Assembly: GCF_905175375.1 (NCBI RefSeq)
Contig: NZ_CAJIMS010000001.1
Coordinates: 2,728,001-2,792,000, forward strand
Direction: 5' to 3'
DNA: 64,000 bases
Source: Chryseobacterium aquaeductus
GTDB taxonomy: Bacteria > Bacteroidota > Bacteroidia > Flavobacteriales > Weeksellaceae
The position numbers were made by a program, and so were the translations under genes. Of the stretch, positions 53,069-62,401 are shown piece after piece. The notes under the pieces were generated by a model, which worked only from the letters and a program-made list of their open reading frames with translations, ran no database searches and was not told where the DNA came from. Each line of letters opens with the position of its first letter. The stretch's first letter is position 1.

Positions 53069-56000
53069 ATGTCTTTAATAATTAAACAGAAGAATTTTAA
53101 GCCACTCATCGCACCGCTTTTTTTGCTTGCGTCTGGCTTTATGTTCGGGCAGCAATCACCAAGTGACACTGCTAGAGTAGATACCAAAGATATCGAAGAA
53201 GTGGTAATGATTGGTTACGGTAAAGTAAAAAAATCTGACCTTACCGGATCTGTATCATCTGTGTCTGCGAAAGAACTTGCTGAAACTCCGGCAATGAATG
53301 CTTTGCAGGCTTTGCAGGGTAGAGCGGCAGGTCTTAATATCGTAACTGCAGGTGGTGCACCTGGAGCAGGAGCAAACGTAACAGTACGTGGTGGTGCATC
53401 TATTACCCAAGGTACAGAGCCATTGTATATCGTAGACGGTTTCCAGTTGGATAATGCTCTGAACATCATTAACCCAAATGATATCGAAAGTGTAGATGTA
53501 CTGAAAGGTGCTTCTGCGATCGCAATCTATGGTGCTCGTGGATCAAACGGTATTATTGTAATTAAAACAAAAACCGGAAAAAAAGGAAGGGTTACCGTAA
53601 ACTACAATTCTTTTATGGCATTTGATATGCTTTCAAAGAAATTAGATATGGTTTCAAATGCTGAGCAATATGTGAAATATCAGTATGAGATGGCTCAGCT
53701 TCAGGGAAAAACAACCCAATGGAGTAATGTTTTCGATAATAGCTTAGGTATAGATTCACCGGGTTTTTATACAGGTGCTTTTAACAGAATCAGTAATCGT
53801 TACGGATCGGCTTCTACAGTTGATTGGCAGGAAAATATGCTGGGTGGAACCGGGCTTACACAAAACCATAATGTAAGCGTTTCTGCAGGTAGTGATAAAA
53901 CACAGGCTTTCATCAGTTATAACTACAATAAACAAGACGGTTTATTACAGAATTTTAGTGAAACAAGAAATTCATTACGTGCCAATATCAACTCAGAGTT
54001 GTATAAAGGTGTTCGTTTAGATTTCAGTTCCATGTTTACTTCCAATTCTACAAATGGCGGAGGAGCATATTCAGGAATGAAAAAGATTCTTCTTCAGCCA
54101 ATTACCGGAGGAACATTATTCACAAATGATGAATTATTCAATACACAGACTTTTCCTGAATATTCTTCTTTAGATTCAGGTTTTGATACAGAAAATCCAT
54201 ACATAGAAACTGCGGCATCTACTCAAAACAGACGTGCAAGAACGTTTTTAGCGAATGTAGGTCTTGAATTTGATTTGTTGAAAAATTTCACTTTCAGAAC
54301 TGCAGGATCGTATAACTGGACTAATAGTAAATCTACTTCATTTTCAGATAGAAACTCGCGTGCATTTCTTACCGATCCTGTAAATACAGGAATCAATGGA
54401 AGCATCGGAAATTCTGAAGCGTATCGTTATCAGATCACAAATACTTTGACTTATAACGCGACTTTTGGTGAAAAACATACTGTTACCGGTTTAATTGGAA
54501 ATGAAATTATCTATCAGGAATCTGAAAGCAACAGTATGAGATTGATCAAATTTCCTACTATTCTGAATTACGGCTTAGATGATATCACAAATGCAACGGT
54601 TGCGGATAAAGATGCAGACAAATCTAGTAATGCGCTTCTTTCATATTTTGCGCGTGTAAATTACAATTATGACAACCGTTATCTCTTGACAGGAACAATC
54701 CGTAGAGATGGGTCTTCAAAATTTGGTCCGGAAAACAAATGGGGAGTTTTTCCTTCAGTTGCCGCAGCCTGGAGAGTTTCAGAAGAAGGTTTCTGGAAGA
54801 ATTCTAAAATTGAAGATTACATGAATGATCTGAAATTCAGATTTGAATACGGTATTGTGGGTAACAACAGTATACCAAATAACGTATTCAGAACCAATGT
54901 TGTAGGAACAGATTATCCTTCTAATAATACGATCGGTAACTTGGCTTTAATGACGAGCAGTGTTTTAGGAAACCGAATGGTACAATGGGAGGAAATGAGA
55001 TCTACCAACGTTGGAGTAGATTTGGCAATGTTTAATAACAGAATCAAATTAACTTCAGAATGGTATAACAATAATGTAACCGGAATGTTGCTGGAAACGG
55101 TGCTTCCTGCTTCTACCGGATATTCAAGACAGTTTAAAAATATCGGTTCTATGAAAAATACCGGTATGGAATTCACATTAAATTCTGTAAACTTAAGATC
55201 TGAAAATTTCAGATGGTCTACAGATGCCAACATAGGTTTTAATAAATCTAAAGTATTGTCTCTTGATGAGGGAAGAACTTTCAGAAACTTCAGTGTAGGA
55301 AGCAACAGAGCAGGTTTGGTGACTTATTATGCAACTATTGGCGAAGAATTGGGTGATATGTATGGATATGTTTATCAGGGAATTTATACCACTGATGACT
55401 TTACCCAAGCACAAAACGGAGTGCTGACTTTGAAACCGGGCGTTGTGAAGCCATCGACAGGAACTCCAAAACCTGGAGATATTAAGTTTGCAGCAGATAA
55501 TGAAGCAGGTGATCAGTTTACAAGAAAATTGGTAAAAATAGGTAATGGTACTCCAGATTTCATCGGTGGTTTAAGCAATAATTTCACTTACAAAGGTTTT
55601 GATCTTGGAGTATTTATGAAATTCAGTGTTGGTGGTGATGTTTACAACGCGACAAAACACAGTTTGAGTCCTTACGCTTTGTTCCAAAATGTACCTTCAG
55701 AATTTGGTGACAATTATTATAATGTAGTAGATCCCAATACAGGTCAGGCTGCTACAAGTTTAGTGAGATTAAAAGAACTGAATCCGAATGAAGAATCTAG
55801 TCTTTGGAGTTTAGGAACTACCAATTCAAGCTACATTACGTATCCTTCATCATATTATGTAGAAGATGGGTCGTATTTGAGAATTGCTATGGTAACACTA
55901 GGTTATTCTTTCAATAAAGAATTCCTTAGCGCTGTACGATTGTCAAATGCGCGTATTTATGCTACGGTAAATAACTTGGCAACAATCACTGGATATTCAG

Positions 56001-56113
56001 GTTTTGACCCGGAAGTTTCTGCTGCTAGTGGTGTTACTGTAACACCTGGATATGATAGTTCATCATTTCCGAGATCTAGAAGCTATGTTTTAGGTGTCAA
56101 TCTTACTTTTTAA
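53069..56113 (+). CDS. SusC/RagA-type TonB-dependent outer-membrane transporter
   Basis: 1014 residues. Signal peptide (cleavage near M-F-G-Q, residue 28), then almost at once the plug domain (D-I-E-E-V-V-M-I-G-Y-G, L-Q-G-R-A-A-G, V-R-G-G-A-S-I, Y-I-V-D-G, Y-G-A-R-G-S-N-G), then a 22-strand barrel ending ...G-V-N-L-T-F. The carboxypeptidase-regulatory-like N-terminal domain (about 80 residues) usual in SusC proteins is missing. With SusD it imports large oligosaccharides, here probably RG-I fragments. Seven bases separate its stop from the first SusD ATG. Confidence 0.95.
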   Translation: MSLIIKQKNFKPLIAPLFLLASGFMFGQQSPSDTARVDTKDIEEVVMIGYGKVKKSDLTGSVSSVSAKELAETPAMNALQALQGRAAGLNIVTAGGAPGAGANVTVRGGASITQGTEPLYIVDGFQLDNALNIINPNDIESVDVLKGASAIAIYGARGSNGIIVIKTKTGKKGRVTVNYNSFMAFDMLSKKLDMVSNAEQYVKYQYEMAQLQGKTTQWSNVFDNSLGIDSPGFYTGAFNRISNRYGSASTVDWQENMLGGTGLTQNHNVSVSAGSDKTQAFISYNYNKQDGLLQNFSETRNSLRANINSELYKGVRLDFSSMFTSNSTNGGGAYSGMKKILLQPITGGTLFTNDELFNTQTFPEYSSLDSGFDTENPYIETAASTQNRRARTFLANVGLEFDLLKNFTFRTAGSYNWTNSKSTSFSDRNSRAFLTDPVNTGINGSIGNSEAYRYQITNTLTYNATFGEKHTVTGLIGNEIIYQESESNSMRLIKFPTILNYGLDDITNATVADKDADKSSNALLSYFARVNYNYDNRYLLTGTIRRDGSSKFGPENKWGVFPSVAAAWRVSEEGFWKNSKIEDYMNDLKFRFEYGIVGNNSIPNNVFRTNVVGTDYPSNNTIGNLALMTSSVLGNRMVQWEEMRSTNVGVDLAMFNNRIKLTSEWYNNNVTGMLLETVLPASTGYSRQFKNIGSMKNTGMEFTLNSVNLRSENFRWSTDANIGFNKSKVLSLDEGRTFRNFSVGSNRAGLVTYYATIGEELGDMYGYVYQGIYTTDDFTQAQNGVLTLKPGVVKPSTGTPKPGDIKFAADNEAGDQFTRKLVKIGNGTPDFIGGLSNNFTYKGFDLGVFMKFSVGGDVYNATKHSLSPYALFQNVPSEFGDNYYNVVDPNTGQAATSLVRLKELNPNEESSLWSLGTTNSSYITYPSSYYVEDGSYLRIAMVTLGYSFNKEFLSAVRLSNARIYATVNNLATITGYSGFDPEVSAASGVTVTPGYDSSSFPRSRSYVLGVNLTF

Positions 56114-56132
56114 TATTTAAATGTTTTCAATC

Positions 56133-58208
56133 ATGAAAAATATATTCAACAAACACAATCTTATAAAAAAATTGATCATCGTCCCGACTATCTTGATTGC
56201 GGGTCTCAGTATCAATTCTTGTAACCATGATTTTCTAGATCAGCCTGCGTTTAACTCTTCTGATACAGAATCTGTATTTACCAATATAGAATTAGCTGAT
56301 GCATTCGTTCAGGGTCTTTACAGAGGTCTTGTTCCTACAGAGATGTTTTATCAGCTGGGAGCAGGAGATACGGTAACACACTCTGCTGAAGACGGATCTA
56401 CTAATAATTCAAAATATAATATCTGTAATTATCAGTACGATGCAAAAACGCCTAATACTGTTACAGGGATCTATGCTGCAATGTATGCTGTCATAGAAAG
56501 AACTAATATCGCAATCGACAGATTACCGGAAATGCCGGCAAGCGCAAAGCGTGATGCATTAATTGCAGAGGCAAAAGCTATTCGTGCATTTTGTTACTAC
56601 AATCTGATCAGAGTATATGGAGATGTACCAGCAATCTGGATTCCTTTAGAAGAAGCTGATCCTAATGATCCTAGTACACTTTATCCTAAGCGTAGTTCTC
56701 GTGATGTGATTTATGATAAAGTAATCGCAGATATTCAGGAGTCAATCAATAATATGCCAGCTTCCAACGGAACACCTGAAAGACTAAACAAGCAATCGAC
56801 TAACGCATTATTAGCAAAAATCGCTTTATATGCTGCAGGATATTCTCTACGTTGGGATCTTAATACTGGTGCTGCCGGTACCATGTCTCGTCGTCCTGAC
56901 AACGCAAGAGTACAGCAGTTGTATCAAATTGCAGATGCAGCAGCTGCTTCTGTGATCAACGGTGGTACTAATAGTTTGGTGCAGGCATCAGGTGGGAAAA
57001 GTGGTTTTGAAGCTTTATGGTTTAATTTTGACAGAAGAAATTTTGCAGCTGTAAATCAGGAAATGCTTTGGCATATTGCTTCTTATGGTCCAAATACCAA
57101 TTCAGCATTCGGAGTGTATGCACATCCCGGATCAAGAGGTGGTACTTATGGTTCTCGTAAAGCTTTGCAGTTTATACTTCCAACTTACTATCTGTCTTTT
57201 AATGCGGCAGATAAAAGAAGAGATGTTGCTACAACTTCTTACAGTATTTATTTCTTAAATGGTGGCGCAGCGACTGATACCTGGGTAGATGTTGGAACTA
57301 CATATTCTTGTATTATGCCTGGAAAATTTAGAATTTCCTGGTGTGTAGAGCCACAAGCTGCAGATTCTCGTAATTTGAATATTCCTATTATCAGATATGC
57401 TGATGTATTGTTAATGTACGCAGAAACACAAAATTATTTAAATAACGGACCTACTGCGGCGGGGACTGCAGCTTTGATGCAGGTAAGAAACCGTGCAGGT
57501 ATTGGTGCATTACCGGTACCAACTGGTCAGCAGGCATTTGAATCTGCAATTGTTCAGGAACGTAAGTGGGAATTTTCAGATGAGTTCATGCTTCGTACAG
57601 ATTTGATCAGAATGAATCGTATTGCAAGTGAAATTGATGCTACAAAACAAGCCATGAAAAACTTGTCTAACCGTACAGGTCAGTTTGCATCAACTCCGAT
57701 TTACCGTCTTTACAAATTCCACAAAAATGCACAGATTTATGGAGACCCATTCTTGGCAATTACTTATATTGATCTAACGAATCCTGCGCAAATCGCAGCA
57801 GTGCAGGCAGTTCCTACAACTCCGGGTACAAACCAAGCAAATTATATTGCGTACCAAACAACTTTAAAAAGTATTGCATTAGCGAACGGACAAACGTCAA
57901 CAGTTGATGACAAATGGTATCCTGCCAATATGTTCCAGGCGTATACGAGTACTTTTAACGGTAACGCAAGAAAAGCAGTCGGGTTTACTGGTGGATTCAA
58001 TACCCTACAGGTTGGTGCCATTATCTACACAAAACCTACAGGTTCTTTTGAAAACGGAGGCGTTTATCCAAACTGGATCGAAGGTGGCGGAGATGGTCTT
58101 TTCTACGGATTTGTACCAAACAAAACAGAATTACTTCCTTTTGCATCAGCAGCTGCAGGTCATCCGATGGTTGATAACCCGAATCTGACTCAGCTTCCCG
58201 GATATTAA
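56133..58208 (+). CDS. SusD/RagB-type glycan-binding lipoprotein
   Basis: 691 residues from ATG 56133 (ATG 56121 would add four). Signal peptide with lipobox-like S-I-N-S-C, so it is lipid-anchored on the outer membrane. The alpha-helical TPR-like SusD fold is shown by F-L-D-Q-P, R-A-F-C-Y-Y-N-L-I-R-V-Y-G-D-V-P and the C-terminal R-Y-A-D-V-L-L-M-Y-A-E. It is longer than typical SusD proteins (about 500-600). It forms the lid on the SusC channel encoded just upstream and should bind rhamnogalacturonan oligosaccharides. Confidence 0.94.
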   Translation: MKNIFNKHNLIKKLIIVPTILIAGLSINSCNHDFLDQPAFNSSDTESVFTNIELADAFVQGLYRGLVPTEMFYQLGAGDTVTHSAEDGSTNNSKYNICNYQYDAKTPNTVTGIYAAMYAVIERTNIAIDRLPEMPASAKRDALIAEAKAIRAFCYYNLIRVYGDVPAIWIPLEEADPNDPSTLYPKRSSRDVIYDKVIADIQESINNMPASNGTPERLNKQSTNALLAKIALYAAGYSLRWDLNTGAAGTMSRRPDNARVQQLYQIADAAAASVINGGTNSLVQASGGKSGFEALWFNFDRRNFAAVNQEMLWHIASYGPNTNSAFGVYAHPGSRGGTYGSRKALQFILPTYYLSFNAADKRRDVATTSYSIYFLNGGAATDTWVDVGTTYSCIMPGKFRISWCVEPQAADSRNLNIPIIRYADVLLMYAETQNYLNNGPTAAGTAALMQVRNRAGIGALPVPTGQQAFESAIVQERKWEFSDEFMLRTDLIRMNRIASEIDATKQAMKNLSNRTGQFASTPIYRLYKFHKNAQIYGDPFLAITYIDLTNPAQIAAVQAVPTTPGTNQANYIAYQTTLKSIALANGQTSTVDDKWYPANMFQAYTSTFNGNARKAVGFTGGFNTLQVGAIIYTKPTGSFENGGVYPNWIEGGGDGLFYGFVPNKTELLPFASAAAGHPMVDNPNLTQLPGY

Positions 58209-58234
58209 TCGACATCATATTTTAAATTTATTTT

Positions 58235-58300
58235 AAACATTAAGAAAGTTGAAAGAATTATGGTTTTCCCTGATTGATCTTTTAAACTTTCTTAATGTTT
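58235..58300 (+). terminator. Hairpin ending the susCD transcript
   Basis: AAACATTAAGAAAGTT (58235-58250) is the exact inverse of AACTTTCTTAATGTTT (58285-58300), with AAAGA/TCTTT extra pairing inside. A weak T-rich tail follows. Confidence 0.65.
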
Positions 58301-58497
58301 ATCTTTTAAAGACATTCAATCACAAATTATTAATGATAAATAAACTTAATCAGATTGTTGTAAAAGATAGATTGATAAACGAAATAATCAAACGTTAATT
58401 TATCTTTAAATAAAGCATTTGTCAGTATAGTACGGGATAGTGCAACGATGAAAACAGTCTAAATTTGAGTTAGAATTCAGAAAACAAAAAGAAAACA

Positions 58498-60600
58498 ATG
58501 GAAAAAGTAAAAACTTTTAAATACGTAGACTATTTATGGGATGAAAGTAAAGCTGCATCTTTTGGAGATGATCAGGTTGCTTTATTTTTGTACCGTTCAA
58601 ACATATTAGGAGCAGATCTCAGAATTACAAATTATGGTGGTGGTAACACAAGTTGCAAAACCATCGAAAAAGATCCATTGAATAATGAAGAAGTTGAAAT
58701 AATGTGGGTAAAAGGTTCAGGTGGAGACATCGGAACTTTAACGAGAAAAGGAATCGCCGGATTATATACGGAAAGACTGAGAAACCTGAAAAATGTGTAT
58801 CAAGGTTTAGAAGATGAAGACAGAATGGTGGGTCTGTTTGATCATTGTATTTTCGATCTTGAAAGCAAGGCTCCATCTATCGACACACCTCTTCATGGTC
58901 TACTTCCATTCAAACATATCGATCACCTTCATCCTGATGCTTTGATTGCCGTAGCTGCAGCTAAAGACAGTGAAGAAATTACCAAAGAAATCTGGGGAGA
59001 TACCATGGGCTGGGTTCCGTGGCAGCGTCCTGGCTTTGATTTAGGTTTACAGTTGGAAAAATGTTTGGCAGACAATCCTGGAATCCGTGGGATCATCTTA
59101 GGTAGTCATGGTTTGTTTACTTGGGGAGAAACTTCTTACGAATGTTACATGAACAGTTTGGAAGTGATCGAAATGGCTTCTGAATATATTGCTAAAAAAA
59201 TCGAAGAAAACGCACAGGTTTTTGGCGGACAAAAAGTAGAATCTTTACCTGCTGAAGAACGTAAAAATAAAGCGGCTCAATTGATGCCTTTGTTAAGAGG
59301 TTTAGCTTCTTCTGAAAACAGAATGGTTGGTCATTTTACGGATAGCAATGTTGTTTTAGAATACATCAACAGTAATGATTTGGAAAGATTAGCTCCAATG
59401 GGAACATCTTGCCCGGATCACTTCTTGAGAACAAAGATTCAGCCTTTGGTGTTGGCTTTAGATAAAAATGAAGATTTGAGCGATTCTAAAGCTGTTTTAG
59501 ATAAATTAAATCCTCTTTTCGAACAATATAGACAAGAATACAAAGATTATTACGAAACTTGCAAGCATCCAAACAGTCCTGCAATGCGTGATCCGAATCC
59601 TGTGATCATCATTTATCCAGGCGTTGGGATGTTCAGTTTCTCAAAAGATAAGCAGACAACTCGTGTTGCCAACGAATTTTACGTAAATGCAATCAACGTA
59701 ATGCGTGGCGCAGAAGCTATTTCTGAATACACATCTTTACCAAGACAAGAAGCTTTCGACATCGAATATTGGTTGTTGGAAGAAGCGAAATTGCAGAGAA
59801 TGCCAAAAGAAAAACCGCTTTCAAGAAAAATTGCGATCGTAACAGGAGCAGGAGGCGGAATCGGACAAGCAATTGCTGATAAAATGGTTGCAGAAGGTGC
59901 AGTAGTTGTTTTCACAGATCTTAATCAGGAAGCTGTAGAATCTGTAACGGCTAAATACAATAAAGATCAGGCAGTTGCCGTGACTTGTGACGTAACAGAC
60001 GAAGAAGCAATTGCAAACGCATTTAAAGAAGCTGTTTTAGCATTCGGTGGAGTAGATATCATCGTGCATTCTGCAGGTTTAGCCATCTCTAAATCTTTGG
60101 AAGACACCACTACAAAAGATTGGGATTTACTGGAAAATGTTTTGGTAAAAGGTCAGTTTTTAATGGCAAAAAGCGGTGCTTCAATCATGAAAAAGCAGAA
60201 TTTAGGCGGAGATATTGTAAACATTGCAAGTAAAAATGGCTTGGTTGCAGGTCCGAATAATGTAGCCTACGGAACTGCAAAAGCGGCTCAGCAACACATG
60301 ACCAGATTATTGGCAGCAGAATTGGCAGCTGATAAAATCCGTGTGAATGTTGTAAACCCTGACGGTGTGATCGTTGGAAGTAAAATTTGGGAAGGAACCT
60401 GGGCAGAAGGACGTGCAAAAGCAAACGGAATTTCTGTAGAAGAACTACCTGCATTTTATGCAAAAAGAAATTTATTAAACGAAATTATACTTCCTGAAGA
60501 TATCGCAAACGGGGTTTTTGCTTGTGTGGCAATCTTAGATAAATCGACAGGGAACATCATCAATGTAGATGGCGGAATGGCAAATGCTTTCCCAAGATAA
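58498..60600 (+). CDS. Bifunctional rhamnulose-1-phosphate aldolase / lactaldehyde dehydrogenase
   Basis: 700 residues, cytoplasmic. The N-terminal class II aldolase domain (about 1-400) is followed by a short-chain dehydrogenase domain (about 440-700) with V-T-G-A-G-G-G-I-G and the catalytic Y-G-T-A-K. This fusion (RhaEW type in Bacillus) splits L-rhamnulose-1-phosphate to DHAP and L-lactaldehyde, then oxidises the aldehyde to L-lactate with NAD. It is the first gene of the rhamnose catabolic set, after the susCD hairpin. Confidence 0.94.
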   Translation: MEKVKTFKYVDYLWDESKAASFGDDQVALFLYRSNILGADLRITNYGGGNTSCKTIEKDPLNNEEVEIMWVKGSGGDIGTLTRKGIAGLYTERLRNLKNVYQGLEDEDRMVGLFDHCIFDLESKAPSIDTPLHGLLPFKHIDHLHPDALIAVAAAKDSEEITKEIWGDTMGWVPWQRPGFDLGLQLEKCLADNPGIRGIILGSHGLFTWGETSYECYMNSLEVIEMASEYIAKKIEENAQVFGGQKVESLPAEERKNKAAQLMPLLRGLASSENRMVGHFTDSNVVLEYINSNDLERLAPMGTSCPDHFLRTKIQPLVLALDKNEDLSDSKAVLDKLNPLFEQYRQEYKDYYETCKHPNSPAMRDPNPVIIIYPGVGMFSFSKDKQTTRVANEFYVNAINVMRGAEAISEYTSLPRQEAFDIEYWLLEEAKLQRMPKEKPLSRKIAIVTGAGGGIGQAIADKMVAEGAVVVFTDLNQEAVESVTAKYNKDQAVAVTCDVTDEEAIANAFKEAVLAFGGVDIIVHSAGLAISKSLEDTTTKDWDLLENVLVKGQFLMAKSGASIMKKQNLGGDIVNIASKNGLVAGPNNVAYGTAKAAQQHMTRLLAAELAADKIRVNVVNPDGVIVGSKIWEGTWAEGRAKANGISVEELPAFYAKRNLLNEIILPEDIANGVFACVAILDKSTGNIINVDGGMANAFPR

Positions 60601-60614
60601 TAAATTAAAAATTT

Positions 60615-60777
60615 AACCATAAAAGTCACAAAAGTTTATTAGAGATATTATTCAAATGTGAGAAGTTCAAAAAAGTTTTGTAAAAATTATTTTAAAAGTT
60701 AACACACCGCTTATTTGAACTTTAAATTTCAATAATTTTAACTTTAAAAATAAAATTCTTTTGTGACTTTTGTGGTA
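60615..60777. repeat. Nested inverted-repeat element between rhamnose genes
   Basis: AACCATAAAAGTCACAAAAG (60615-60634) is inverted as CTTTTGTGACTTTTGTGGT (60758-60776) with one mismatch. Inside, AAGTTCAAA near 60664 and TTTGAACTT near 60714 form a second nested pair. No T-run terminator. Confidence 0.75.
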
Positions 60778-60790
60778 AAACAAATAAAGT

Positions 60791-62068
60791 ATGATTATAG
60801 GAAAAGATATCATTGAACAATACAATAAAAACGAAGTTGAAAATTTCAATTCAGATTTCGCTTATTTATCAGATAAACTGACAAAATCAGGTTCAAATGT
60901 TTCAGATATTGTCAACAAAATTGCCGATTTTCAGGTGGCGATTCCAAGTTGGGCTTTAGGCGCAGGTGGAACAAGATTCGGAAGATTTTCTTACGGTGGC
61001 GAACCTGCTGTTTTAGAACAGAAATTAGATGATGTTGGTTTGCTTCATGCATTGACTCATTCTGCTGAAGCCGTTTCACTACACATTCCATGGGATATTC
61101 CAAGTGATGTAAGTGCTTTGAAAGAAAGTGCAAAATCTCATGGATTGATCTTTGATGCGATGAATTCCAACACGTTTCAGGATCAGCCGGATGCGAAACA
61201 TTCGTATAAATTTGGTTCTTTAAACTCAATTAATGAAGATTCTCGTGCTTACGCTGTTGAGCACAACAAAGAAGTGATCAGAATCGGAAAAGAATTAGGT
61301 TCAAAAAGTTTAACCGTTTGGTTGGCAGACGGCGCAAGTTTTCCCGGACAATTGAATTTCCAGACTGCTTTATCAAATACTGAGAAAAGTTTAAAAGAAA
61401 TCTATGCAGGAATGCCGGAGGACTGGAAATTGTTCATTGAGTACAAACCTTACGAACCAAATTTCTACTCAACAACCATTCAGGATTGGGGAACTTCTTT
61501 CATGCTGGCAAATTCTTGTGGCGAAAGAGCGTTCACTTTAGTTGATTTGGGTCATCATTTACCTAATACAAATATTGAGCAGATCGTTGCAACCTTGATG
61601 TACAAAGGAAAATTGGGTGGTTTCCACTTCAACGACAGCAAATATGGAGATGATGATTTGACGGTTGGTTCTATAAAACCTTATGCTTTGTTCTTGATTT
61701 TTAATGAATTGGTTTACGGAATGGAAAACAACGCCAACAATCCTTATCCAGCTTGGATGATCGACGCAAGTCATAACATCAAAGATCCTTTGGAAGATTT
61801 ACTACAATCTCTAGAAGCAATCTTAATTGCTTATGCTCAGGCACTTTTGGTTGATCAGAAAGCTTTGAAAGAAGCACAATTCAACAATGATGTTGTTGCA
61901 GCTCAGGATATTTTGCAGAATGCATACAGAACAGACGTTCGTCCGTTGTTGAAAGCTGCAAGATTACAGACTGGCGCGGCTTTAGACCCAATTGCTGCTT
62001 ACAGAAGTTTAAAGGTGAGAGAAACCTTGATTTCTGAAAGAGGCTGGGCAAAAGCAACCGGATTATAA
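60791..62068 (+). CDS. L-rhamnose isomerase (RhaI-type sugar isomerase)
   Basis: 425 residues, cytoplasmic TIM barrel of the xylose-isomerase-like superfamily, close to the Pseudomonas stutzeri-type L-rhamnose isomerase rather than E. coli RhaA. Metal-site context is seen in F-I-E-Y-K-P-Y-E-P, D-L-G-H-H and H-F-N-D-S-K-Y-G-D-D-D. It converts L-rhamnose to L-rhamnulose. Placed between the aldolase/dehydrogenase and the kinase genes. Confidence 0.92.
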   Translation: MIIGKDIIEQYNKNEVENFNSDFAYLSDKLTKSGSNVSDIVNKIADFQVAIPSWALGAGGTRFGRFSYGGEPAVLEQKLDDVGLLHALTHSAEAVSLHIPWDIPSDVSALKESAKSHGLIFDAMNSNTFQDQPDAKHSYKFGSLNSINEDSRAYAVEHNKEVIRIGKELGSKSLTVWLADGASFPGQLNFQTALSNTEKSLKEIYAGMPEDWKLFIEYKPYEPNFYSTTIQDWGTSFMLANSCGERAFTLVDLGHHLPNTNIEQIVATLMYKGKLGGFHFNDSKYGDDDLTVGSIKPYALFLIFNELVYGMENNANNPYPAWMIDASHNIKDPLEDLLQSLEAILIAYAQALLVDQKALKEAQFNNDVVAAQDILQNAYRTDVRPLLKAARLQTGAALDPIAAYRSLKVRETLISERGWAKATGL

Positions 62069-62401
62069 AATCCGTTTAATTTGATAATTACTTTCAGGTG
62101 CAATCGAAAGTTTAATTATATATTCTTATATAGTACCGTTAAGACAAAGAGTGTTTAGATAATTAATGATATCCTTATTTAAGAAATCAGTGGATTTTTT
62201 TCTTAATTATTTTTAATCACTAAACACTCCTTAATGGTTTTTTAAAATTATTAAATTTAAAATAATTTTTAACTATTTTAGAAGAAATATGTAAAAGTTC
62301 TTTTCTAAAAATATTTTAGTTAAAAATAAATCTAAAGCAAATTAGTGCTGTTTGTGAAATCATTTGTGCTATTTGTGTTTAAATAAAAATTCATCCCGAG
62401 A
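62069..62401. other. 333-base spacer with an inverted repeat
   Basis: No gene. It holds a 100-base element (62136-62237) and, at its end, a T-T-T-G-T-G-rich stretch (62343-62386) like other repeat remnants. Confidence 0.5.
62136..62237. repeat. Inverted-repeat element between rhamnose isomerase and kinase genes
   Basis: Arms CCGTTAAG (62136) / CTTAATGG (62230) and GAGTGTTTAG (62149-62158) / CTAAACACTC (62220-62229). The second pair is exact; the first has one mismatch. Confidence 0.7.
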
